Below, one piece after another: positions 33,951 through 43,930 of a DNA stretch of 64,000 bases. Within the stretch, counting starts at the first letter, position 1. Each line of letters begins with the position of its first letter. A program made the translations under genes and the position numbers. The notes below the pieces were generated by a model that was given only the letters and a program-made list of their open reading frames with translations, ran no database searches and was not told where the DNA came from. The stretch comes from Vesta saturnalis (taxonomy: Eukaryota > Arthropoda > Insecta > Coleoptera > Lampyridae), in contig JARFJB010000534.1 in the NCBI GenBank assembly GCA_036346205.1, positions 526,001-590,000 of the forward strand, given 5' to 3'.

Positions 33951-36311
33951 GGGGAAATCGGGGTAAGATGACGAACGGGGTAAGAAGACGAACGCCTATA
34001 TTTTGCCAACAATTCAGTTTTAGACGCGCTACTTCTGGAGTCATCTAGGTACCAATGCACTGCATTAAAATTAATACAGAACTCTCCCGCCCGATCACTG
34101 CTGTAACAGTCATTTGAAAACAGCTGTTTTGGTTACATCGCTAGTAATATTTTCGTTATTTTGTGCTTTTCTCAGGTAAGTGAATAAATCCAATTCATTA
34201 CAAATATTTCTTTACTATTACTACTCATTGTCACCAGTAAAATGTTTAATGTTTTTGAAACAATTTAATTTTAACATTAACACTTAATAAATGTGTATAC
34301 CAGGGGTAAGATGGCGGAGGTAAGATGACGAATTCGTTATCTTACCCCAAGCAAACAAATGTATTAAAACCACTTTTTTACAGAATGCCAAGGTTGTATC
34401 AATGGAAATCTAGTGGAATAACGATTCCCTTATAACAGCTATGCATGATGTACAAGAAGGATCTTTATTTTGTAACGCCGCCGAAAAAACATACGAAATA
34501 CAAGACCCCACTTTAAGAAGATATTTAAAAAGAGGCGCTCTAGGTAAGAATTTCTGGAGGGAGGAGGACGTTTTCAAAATACGTTTAATGCCCAACAGAC
34601 AAAAGAATTTGTTAGGTACCTAACAGAATGTAATCAACGAAGCCTTGGTTTAACTTCCACACCAGTTCGAAAACTGGCATATCAATACGCTGAAGCGAAT
34701 GGTATAGAACAGAGGTTCAACAGGGTAATCAAAGTAGCGGAACTGATTGGCGCAACTCATTTAGTGCTCGTAACAATTTGAGTCTTAGAAATCCCGAAGC
34801 AACTTCAATTGTACATCTACGAGGATTTAACAGGGTGGCTATCGAAATTTTTTTAACTTTTGGAAGAGGTTAGGACCAAACATAATTTTAAGGTAGACCG
34901 CATTTACAATGCAGACGAATCCGGCCTTTCAACTGTACCAACAGAACTATCAAAGTCATCACTCCAAAGGGATAACGAAGGGTGTCTAAAATAGTATCCG
35001 CTGAGAGAAGTCGAAATACAACTTTGGTATGTGCAATGAATGCAGCCGGGTCATATGTGGTTCCATTCTTGATATTTGGTCGAATTAAAATAAAGTTGTT
35101 AAATGATTGTCCTCCTGATTCTGATGGCAGAGCACAAGCTTCAGGTTGGTTCACGGCTGAGACGTTTCTTGCCCACTTAAAACACTGCGCATTACACTAA
35201 ACCATCAGTTGATGATCCAGTGTTATTACTAGTTGATAACCACAGTTCTCACATTTGGCTTCCGGGAACCAACTTCTGTAGAGAAAATGGAATTGTGTTC
35301 GTAGGTTTCCTCCCCATACAACCCACCGGCTACAGCCATTAGACGTTGCGTTCTTTGGGCCGTTGAAAGGGTTTTACAACCAAACAACCAAATGTGTGAT
35401 TCATTTATAATCAGCCATCCAGGGACTCCAATAACCGACAAAAATCTGGGAGCTTTATTCGGAGAAGCTTACTGCAGAGCTGTCAATGTAAATAATGCTG
35501 TAAAGGGAGTTAAAGCTTGGCATTGACGAGAGTGATTTTGCACCTGCAATAACAACTGAGCGCACTGAACAATGTGAATTGAACAGTGTTCTTCCTAACA
35601 ATGCCAAGTCGTCATTAGAAAACTTGGATTTATCTTCGTCAGATGAAGAGGATAGATACCTTTGAGTGCATTAGCCGAAAAAATAAAGATGACTACTACA
35701 CCTGAGCGGGCCACCTCAAAACAACCATCTCAAAAATCCAATGGATACTGCCAAACGTCAACTGTTTTCAGACAAAGACATTTCAAATAAATCTCTCCCT
35801 AATATTTGGGACGTTAGACCAATTGTAATGTCTGAACAGTCATCAAACACTCGAAAAACAATGTCAGCTTCTATCATAAGTGGCACTCCAGTTAACTAAG
35901 AACTAGAACAGAAACAGAGAGAAACCGAGGAAAAATAAAATGTTCTGGATGTGACGAGGAATACAGTGACCCACCAACTGAAAATTGGTTTCAATGTTGT
36001 AGTTGTCTGTCATGGAGGCACGAAGCATGTAGCAACTACCAAGATTTTGAAAATTTTTACTGTGATTTTTATACATAGGCATCTTACCCCTATGGGTTCG
36101 TCAACTTACCCGGCATATGGGGCAAGTTGGCCAAAATTACATTTTTTGTTTTTCAGTTATTTTTAGAAAATTCGTTTATATTTTTATATTTTTGGTAAGG
36201 TTGACATTGAACAAAATAATAAACAGTTTTATATTATCTCGGTTCTAAATAAGATACCGTTGTCTGTATTTGCATTTTCTCTCAGCATCGTCATCTTACC
36301 CCGACTTCCCT
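33951..36311 (+). mobile_element. Pogo-like DNA transposon inserted into a LINE
   Basis: The ends are inverted repeats: ggggaaatcggggtaagatg on the left, and the reverse of catcttaccccgacttccct on the right. Both are flanked by TA (33949-33950 and 36312-36313), the target duplication of the Tc1/mariner/pogo superfamily. The total is 2361 bp. Additional copies of gtaagatgacgaa-like words occur just inside both ends (33983, 34306-34330, 36084, 36290), a subterminal repeat array that may bind transposase. The host LINE reads on across the site. Confidence 0.9.
34385..36078 (+). pseudogene. Pogo transposase with C-terminal PHD-like zinc finger, decayed
   Basis: The start MPRLYQWKSSG at 34385 resembles the usual MPR.Y opening of these proteins. 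It is followed by the helix-turn-helix region FCNAAEKTYEIQDPTLRRYL (34468-34530). Catalytic-domain pieces survive in shifting frames. A reading around 34910 matches the first catalytic Asp (YNADESGLSTVP region). SKIVSAERSRNTTLVCAMNA and GSYVVPFLIFGRIK follow at 34982-35100. A segment near 35232-35255 corresponds to the Asp-Asn-His motif. At the end, 35941-36075 encodes a C4HC3-type finger: CSGCDEEYSDPPTENWFQCC, then WRHEACSNY and FYCDFY. About ten frame breaks or stops make it non-functional. Confidence 0.8.
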
Positions 36312-36313
36312 TA

Positions 36314-37596
36314 AGCGTGCTAAATCAGTGTACAATTGGGAGCGACCACAGATTGGTCAGAGCCAAGGTACAGATAAACACAAAATTAAAAATCAAGGCA
36401 AAGACTACATAGATAGGAACATAGGTGAAATTAAACAGACTATAAAAACAACGATTCAAAACGCCACTCAAAGAATCGCACCAACACAAACGAATTATTT
36501 TCTAACGCAGTTAAGGAAAAACTGAGAAAGAGAAGAGAACTATCACAATCAAATAGACAAAGAACTGTCGAATTTTTCGAGTAAAATAAAACCATAAGAA
36601 AAACTATAAGACAAAATAAAATTAAAAAACAAAACGATAAGAACCAAAACATGAAAGTATTACAACCCATCCTGGGTAGAAATAAAATAATAACAATTAA
36701 AGGATAAAGATGGGAAAGAAGTAAGAGAAAGTGGAAAAATAAGAAGCAAAGTACAAAAATATTATGCGGATTTGTATGTCTCAAGAAAAAGCACCCACTG
36801 AAACGATAGGAAAACTGAAAGAAAAAATATTGAATGTAAACTCAGAGGATGAAAAATAAACTCACTAAAAGAAATTAAAAACCAAAAAGCACCAGGTAAA
36901 GACAGCTTAACAAAAGAACTATAGTACTATATAAGAAAGGCGATAAGATGGATCTATGAAATTGCAGGTCTATAACACTCAGATCCCAAGTATATAAACG
37001 TTTATCAAGGAAACTAACGAAAAGACTAAATAATAAAACAGAAATGTACTTATCGGACGAACAGACGATTCAGAAAGAGGTTCAGTACAGTTGACCACTT
37101 ACTAACACTCAAATTAATGGTAGAAAAAGCAGACGAAGGCCATCTTCCCCTGTACGTGGCACTAATAGATTAGCAGATGAAACTGAACCAATTCAAATCC
37201 AAAGAGGGGTTCGACAGGGAGACCCAATATCTTAAAAATTATTCATACTAACCTTCGATGACGTATTCAAGGGATTAAATTGGGAATAACAAGGTGTAAA
37301 CGTAAATGGCAAATATGTAAGCCATTTAAAGTATGCAGACGGCATAATATTATTTGCCAAAGATAAAGAACAACTAGAATCCATGCTAAATGAATTAACA
37401 GAAGCCTTTAAGAAAGTGGGATTAAAGATAAACACAACTGAAACTAAAATAATAACAAAACACCGGAGAGCGCATAAAAACAGAACTGGATAATAATACC
37501 TTCGAACAAGTAGAACAATACGTATACCTTGGCCAAAAGATCACGCTCAGTAAAGAGAATCAGCAGACTAAAATGTATATATTGAAAAACTGAGAG
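36314..37596 (+). pseudogene. LINE reverse transcriptase, continuation after the pogo insertion
   Basis: Reading resumes with a segment matching SDHRLVRAKVQINTK, the end of the endonuclease domain. It continues to the polymerase: GVRQGDPIS (37207-37233), LKYADGIILFAKDKEQL (37327-37377, with YADG in place of YADD), LNELTEAFKKVGLKIN, and YVYLGQ-like reading near 37525. The active-site change of the second Asp to Gly and repeated stops mark it as dead. It is part of the same element as 33001-33948 and the C-terminal triplication that follows. Confidence 0.85.
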
Positions 37597-38815
37597 ATGC
37601 CCCAATACCTTAGATCAAGAGTATTCGATAGTTGCATACTGCCCGTTGTGACTTATGGAGCACAAACTTGGCCCTTTTCAAAGAAAAATATAGACAAATT
37701 GACCATGAACCATGGATGTCAAATGTTAAACATAACACTCAAAAACAAAACACGAAACTCGGGGATACACCAAATGACAAAACTTACAGATATAAGAAAA
37801 AGAGCAGCCAGACTCAAATGGAAATTTGCAGGGCACAACGCTCGCCCAATAGACAATAGATGGAACAGACATATCTTAGACTGGAGACCATGGTTAGGAG
37901 GGACACGGAGATGCAGTGGACACTCCGAGCTAACATGGAAAAGAATTGCCCAGAACAGTATAAGATGGAGAAAACTACGGGAGATGCCACAATACCTTAG
38001 ATCAAGAGTATTCGATAGTTTCATACTCCCCGTTGTGACTTATGGAGCACAAACTAGGACCTTCACAAAGAAAAATATAGACAAATTGATAAAGACTCGA
38101 CGAGCTATGGACGTCAAATGTTAAACATAACACTCAAAGACAAAACACGAAACTCGGGGATACACCAAATGACAAAACTTACAGATCTAAGAAAAAGAGC
38201 AGCAAGACTCGAACGAACATTTGCAGGGCACAACGCTCGCCAAATAGGCAATATATGGAACAGACGCATCTTAGACTGGAGACCAAGGTTAGAAGGGGCA
38301 CGGAGATGCAATGGACACTCCGACCTAACATGGAAAAGAATTGCCCAGAACAGTATAAGATGGAGAAAACTACGGGAGATGCCCCAATACCTTAGATCAA
38401 AAGTATTCGATAGTTTCATACTGCCCGTTGTGACTTATGGAGCACAAACTAGGACCTTCTCAAAGAAAAATATAGACAAATTGATAAAGACCCAACGAGC
38501 CATGGACGTCAAATGTTAAACATAACACTCAATGACAAAACATGAAACTCGGGGATACACCAAATGACAAAACTTACAGATGTAAGAAAAAGAGCAGCAA
38601 GACTCAAATGGAAATTTGCAGGGCACAACGCTCGCCAAATAGACAATAGATGGAACAGACGCATCTTAGACTGGAGACCATGGTTAGGAGGGACACGGAG
38701 ATGTAATGGACACTCCGACCTACCATGAAAAAGAATTGCCCAGAACAGTATAAGATGGAAAAAACTACGGGAGGCATTCACCCGTAATTCGATTGAAGAA
38801 AGAAGAAGAAATAAG
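37597..38815 (+). repeat. Tandem triplication of the LINE ORF2 C-terminus (~390-bp unit)
   Basis: Three head-to-tail units start at 37597, 37984 and 38379, each beginning atgcc.caataccttagatc. Each encodes MPQYLRSRVFDS, LPVVTYGAQT, then LRKRAARL, FAGHNAR, RWNR, LDWRP and WKRIAQNSIRWRKLRE. The last unit ends in EAFTRNSIEERRR, the expected native C-terminus. The first two end in REMPQYL, so they run into the next unit. This is a 3' coding region of a LINE repeated by unequal exchange or slippage at the shared aaaactacgggag word. Confidence 0.9.
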
Positions 38816-39189
38816 TGTTGATTGAACTTCAGTTTATGAATATCCTATAAACCATATTTTAGACCAACAAGCTGTGGAAAATTGAGTTGGGAAAAGTATG
38901 GTTAAAGGAATTCGTCATTTTAAAGCGAATGGTTAGTAACAAATTGAAATTAATTTCAGGTCATTGTGTTTTTAAATTAGATGGTTTATTTTAGTATAAG
39001 GTGACCATTTATGTAAAAAGGAGGTATGGTACATGGATGCATCACCTGATGAGTTTGAGGGTTACTCAGTAAGGAGAGGGAGACATTTCTTTTAAATTAG
39101 ATACAAAACTATGAGTTTTTATGTTCTCTAGTCTAAGTGACAAATGTAGTAGTTGTTTATGGTATTATGGTACATGTTGAGAGAGAAGG
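38816..39189. other. No recognisable feature
   Basis: AT-rich spacer between the LINE end and the hAT remnant. Confidence 0.5.
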
Positions 39190-39540
39190 TAACCCTGTAA
39201 TAGTTTGAACATTTTTAATACTCTTTCTATCGACGCACGCTAACCATCTGGTTTTACTGTACCCAACAGTTTCTGGTATTAAACATTAACAAACTCACAA
39301 AATTCTTTTAATTGTTCAACTTGAACAGTATAAACGTAGAAATAGCCATAGATTTTCACAATAACGGCTTCGATGTCAATAGGCAAGCAGTCTGCTGATG
39401 TTTGATTACAGTTATGAAGGATATGAGCAGCACAGTTGAACAGCTGAATTCCATAATAGACGTTATTTTGGCAATGTCTTGTTGCTCCCCCAAAATTGTA
39501 ATTTTTGTTGTCCGCGCATATTGCCATTACTTTTGTTGTT
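39190..39540 (-). pseudogene. hAT-like transposase fragment
   Basis: The minus-strand frame from 39527 reads MAICADNKNYNFGG, CAAHILHNCNQTSADCLPID and IEAVIVKIYGYFYVYTVQVE. It continues after a stop as KLLGTVKPDG, then SIERVLKMFKLLQ. The DNxNxNFGG, CAAHILHN and KIYxYFxIYTVxVE phrases are typical of a hAT-related transposase core. Neither the BED finger nor the dimerisation tail is visible, and no terminal repeats are seen. Confidence 0.7.
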
Positions 39541-39724
39541 AATTCGTATTTGTCAACAGTTTTAATAATATATTAGGACATAGTACAATCCATAGAACGA
39601 AAGAACTGATTGTGGACCACGTTCTGGTATGACCAAGTACATTCAATTACAGCTAGGTTTTGTTCTTCATTTCCAAATGTGCCCTGGAAGAAAAACGACA
39701 CTTTGCTACTATAGCTTTCGATTT

Positions 39725-39921
39725 CGGATTAGCTCTTACATTTATACTACTCGTCAGACTGCATATCCTTCCCATTCTAACGCATGCCATTTGAGGTAGA
39801 ACGTAGTAATTAACCATTTTACTCTACCAACGGCAGTCTCTACGTTCTACCTCTAACGGCAAGCGGTAGAACGATAAAGGTACATAGTCTGATGAATAGT
39901 GTAAATATAAGTGCTAATCCG
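39725..39921. mobile_element. Palindromic MITE, ~197 bp
   Basis: The 38-base ends (cggattagctcttacattta onward, and the inverse of taaatataagtgctaatccg) are reverse complements with a few changes. Inner arms gaggtagaacgtag and ctacgttctacctc also pair. It is entirely non-coding and could fold into one long hairpin. Confidence 0.75.
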
Positions 39922-41142
39922 TAACTGAAAGTTATTCATCTTATTAACTATACTAGAAGATGCTTAGGTACCGATATGTGTTGAACAATATCCGCTCTTC
40001 ACCCATGTGCAAGTGAAAACTGTGCACAACATTTTAAACACTATCTGAAGTTTTCTTTTTAATAAGTGGATGTTCACTTTCCAAATCTCTATTAAATGTA
40101 CATTTTCTTTTTAGCATTTTATGATATTCTGCCGTCCTAGATACGCACTCCACTATAACGATTGTTTATTTAAAAAGTTATTTGTTAATACTTAACCTTA
40201 ACTAACGAACTATTTACACTATATTATTTACACGCACCGGTATATTTATTTTCCACACGTACAAGATACCGTCGTAAGCAAATTCATGTCGCGCTAGACT
40301 TGGTACTCATAAGCGAGATCGAGCGCAATTGATTAAAGTAGAAAAAAGTGCTAGATTAGTCCCGTAAATTGTGAAACTTGTGATGTCATCGTGTTGTGTC
40401 TTATGTGAAGGTCGTGCTATCTTTTTCGTACGTTCTAGACTTTGATTAATCTAATTATAAACAATGAAACGTCACAAACGGGACAGAAAAAAGGGATTTC
40501 TTTATAAATATGAAACATTTACGTAATTTATGAAAGTAATTACAAATACGACATGATGTGTTTAAAAAAGGGACTGTCCCATATAACAAGGGACGAATGC
40601 TCGCCTTATTTTAATAATTTTTTCTATTAAATATTTCTTTTTATTTAAACTTTAAAATATATTAATTTTAATTATAAATTGTTATAGTTGACAAAGTTAT
40701 TAACCAATAACAACAAAGTTTTATACTAACTAATAATAAAAAGTTTAAGCAAACAGAAATCTTTATGGCAGAACGGGGGAATGCCGCTCAGCCTGAAATC
40801 TCCGAAAATATTTTAAATATAACCGCGAAACTTGTGTAGACAACTAGCGAACGGGCACTAAACTATACGCTGCATGAAAAAGTTTCACGTTCAGTTGTAT
40901 ACGAAGTTGCCGGCAAACAGTGATTCTCCACGAGCCATTTATAATGAGTTCTTCAAATACTTTTTCTACAAAGTAAATATTTTGCAATAACTTACTATGT
41001 ACACAATTTTCTCAAAATTCAATATGTTTTATCTTTACTACATTTTAACCATTTTTAGAATGGTTAGAGTAATCACAGTTAGTGGTAGTCATTACTTCTA
41101 GGTTGACCTGCATTACCCGACTCCAATTTTTTATAATTACAA
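39922..41142. other. No recognisable gene
   Basis: AT-rich stretch with no supported coding frame or long repeat. Confidence 0.45.
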
Positions 41143-42230
41143 ATGCCAAAGATTATAAATGAGCGAATGAGAAAGCTAAATGGACCGCAAATGATATCTT
41201 CAAAACTATCGATGATGTTAAACATGGAGTTAGCCAGAGGCAAGCTGCCAAAACCCATATTACATTCGCTACTTTCCTCCAAAGGTGCACGACTCTAGAA
41301 ATAGTTAGTCTTAGTATGGGAAGAAAAGCGGTCTTCACAAAAGGAGACTAGGCTGAAATTTTTGTCAACATTAAGACATTGGCTAATATGTATTATGGAG
41401 TAACTCTTAGTTTTAGAATATGCAGAGAGACTACAGATGAATCACATGTTTAACAGGGAAAGTAAGCGGGCTGGAAAAGATTGATAGGAAAAATTTTTAG
41501 AGAAAAATACTTCCCTGTTGATAAGCAAACCAGAGACTCAAGCCTAAATAAAATTATGTCGTAGTCATAGTAAAATACAAGTTTCCTCCACATAAAATAT
41601 ACAATATGGACGAAAGTGAATTTACAACCGTTCAAGAAGCGGCCAGAAGAGAATTGGTCCTGTTACTTCTGCTGAACGGGGAAAAACCAAGACAGTTATT
41701 TATTGTATGAACGCAATAGGGGGATACGTCCCTCCAATGTTCATTTACGTTCGCCACCGCATGACTCCAACATTAGAAGTTAATTGACCTCCTGGAGGTC
41801 TTGCCCTGTAAAACGTTTGGACAAATGAAAATCTTCGTTGTATGGTTGAAGCAATTTAATGATAATACAAAACCGACAAGAGATGAGCTAGCTCCACATA
41901 TACTTAATAATCATGGAAGTCACCCACACTTGAAGCTTACTGATTTTTCCGCAATAACAACATAATAATCTTATCTTTGCTGCCCCAATGGTGACATCGG
42001 ATGCAGCCTCGTGAGTGTGACTTACACATGAAAAACAAACCTAGCCAACACACTGCAGTGTACAGCAATGTAGAAAGCGTCTTCTGCTGTATCAACCATT
42101 TCGAAAAGGGCGTCGGGATTTGCATCGACTGGAATATTTCCTACGAATCCACACATATTTTCTGATTCCAAACGGAATGCTCCAGATCCCTCAGTGGAGA
42201 ATAACTGCAGGGTTTGAACGGCAATTGGAG
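41143..42230 (+). pseudogene. Second pogo-like transposase remnant
   Basis: From ATG 41143 the frames give WTANDIFKTIDDVKHGVSQR and QAAK (helix-turn-helix), then GRKAVFTKGD (41318-41348) and IKTLANMYYGVTLSF. Further on come a degraded IYNMDES-like first catalytic region near 41592-41620, VVWLKQFNDNTKPTRDE, HGSHPHL (second catalytic region near 41915-41930) and FASTGIFPTNPHIFSD (42118-42165). That order is the pogo/jerky DDE_1 layout. It is a different subfamily from 33951-36311. Terminal repeats were not found. Confidence 0.7.
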
Positions 42231-42456
42231 ATGTTGCTAAAACAAAATTGTTTCGGGCGGTTAGGGAGTTAGACAAATAAGCAAAGGTCACAGTTACGAA
42301 TGATTGACTATGATTTCTGATAAATACAAGCTTTCTTTAGTTCAATTACGTTATGCGGTCAAAATCTAAATTTAGCCTAATATCCTATAGATAGAGGAAA
42401 AAGCCTTCTCCTTTTAACTTTGAGTATGCCCGCGTTTTGCATCATCGTGCGTTAGT

Positions 42457-43930
42457 GTGAGCCCAAATCAACAACTGGGCGGTAATCAAGTTGATCAAGG
42501 TGTGTTGATCAACAATCAGATACATTTGCCAAAGTGTCCAGAATATTTCATAGAAGAACAAGAAGAAGAACACCACAGTATAGATGAAGCCATAGTTCCA
42601 TACAACGCTTGTAAACAGTATATCCATGGAAAGTCTATCAGATATGAATATAAGCTTTGGATAAGCACAACGCGTTTAGCGTTTATCAACTTGTAAGGTT
42701 ATTTTGAAGCATCATGTATGTGCAGTATTTTGATAACGTATGTAACGTATTTTGAGTGCAGCTGAAGTGAGTTTGCATGAAAATAATTTTTTTTTGTGTA
42801 TACATAATGTAAGTTGTGTAAATGATACGCCACTGGATTTTTAATGAATCCTTAGTTATCGTATGAACGAATATTTGAATGTTATAGAAAGATTTTCGTG
42901 CTGGAAGCGTTAAATTTGATTGAGAAATAATGTTTTGAGTAAATTCTTATTGATACGGCACTGGTAAAACTGCTGGCCTTTCCCGGACTGAGCTGTATAA
43001 GTGGTGAATTTTTGGTAAGTGTAAGGTGTTTGAGCTTATTATTTAATCATTTTACTCCTTATCTCAACCTCGCCCATTTCCACTGTAGCTGGTTTGACAA
43101 CCCGCTTACTAATGTAGCACTAATGTGTTGTGCGGATTGGACGTGTAACAAACTGGTTTGAACCTTATCAAGACGCACGAACCGATATTAGTGGAAAGTA
43201 TAAAGACCTTGGAGTAGGAACCTCAGTGGTATTTGAATACGCCGACCGACTAAGAGAAAAATGGCTTGAGTGTCTAACAGAGAAAAAAACATATTTGGAA
43301 GTGGATCAATTCGCGAGAATCGCATACCTAATAGTCCTCTGGTAGACTCCACGATTATGACAAAGAATAGATTATTGCAAAATCAAAAGTTCCAATATTA
43401 TCTTTATAAAATAGCATGACAATAATATCGTTTCGTTCGGCGCAAACGTGTCTGGAGTCAATCCTATTAGCTCAGTGAGGCGTTATTCACCGAAAGAAAA
43501 GAAACATATTCAAGTTGCTCAACTGGAATTTATACAATAAAAATAAGAAACCGGATGATTGCTCAGACCAGAACATAAGTTTGTGTAGAATTGGTATTGG
43601 GGGAAAAAAATAGTATTTTTCCCTCATAAATCATTGCATAGGCATGAAGCTGCAAAATAGCTGGTACATTCAGAAAAGATCTGGGGGAACTATGAATCAA
43701 CTGAATTTCAGGATAACGATTTTTTTTTGGTGAGGGGAAGAACATCAGACAATATCCTGACCATTATATCACACTACAGGACAAGCAAATGAGATGTGCA
43801 GAATGCCATCAAAAAACAACCACTAGGCGTCAGAAATGCAATATTAGATTGCATGTAAAATGTTTCATGAAATTTCATTTAATGTCTTCAGCTGTGAATA
43901 TTCCTCTTGTCCTACATGTAGGACACCGTC
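42457..43930 (+). pseudogene. PiggyBac-like transposase remnant, interrupted
   Basis: HHSIDEAIVPYNACKQYIHG at about 42573-42632, with KSIRYEYKLWIS after it, is the first catalytic Asp region of piggyBac transposases. Coding breaks off at about 42690 and resumes at 43140 with NWFEPYQDARTDISGKYKDL, GTSVVFEYADRLREKW, NNIVSFGANVSGVNPISSVR and RRYSPKEKKHIQVAQ. Near 43790-43880 comes a cysteine/histidine C-terminal domain with MRCAECHQKTTT, CNI.LHVKCFMKFH. About 440 bases (42697-43129) have no piggyBac similarity and look like an insertion. Stops and shifts are frequent. Confidence 0.8.

Noticed and set aside
37719..38781. Repeated minus-strand frames starting MKLSNT
   Set aside because: Antisense shadows of the triplicated LINE C-terminus.
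42022..42291. 89-codon minus-strand frame
   Set aside because: Shadow of the pogo remnant. The + strand reads the family motif TGIFPTNPHIFSD over the same bases.
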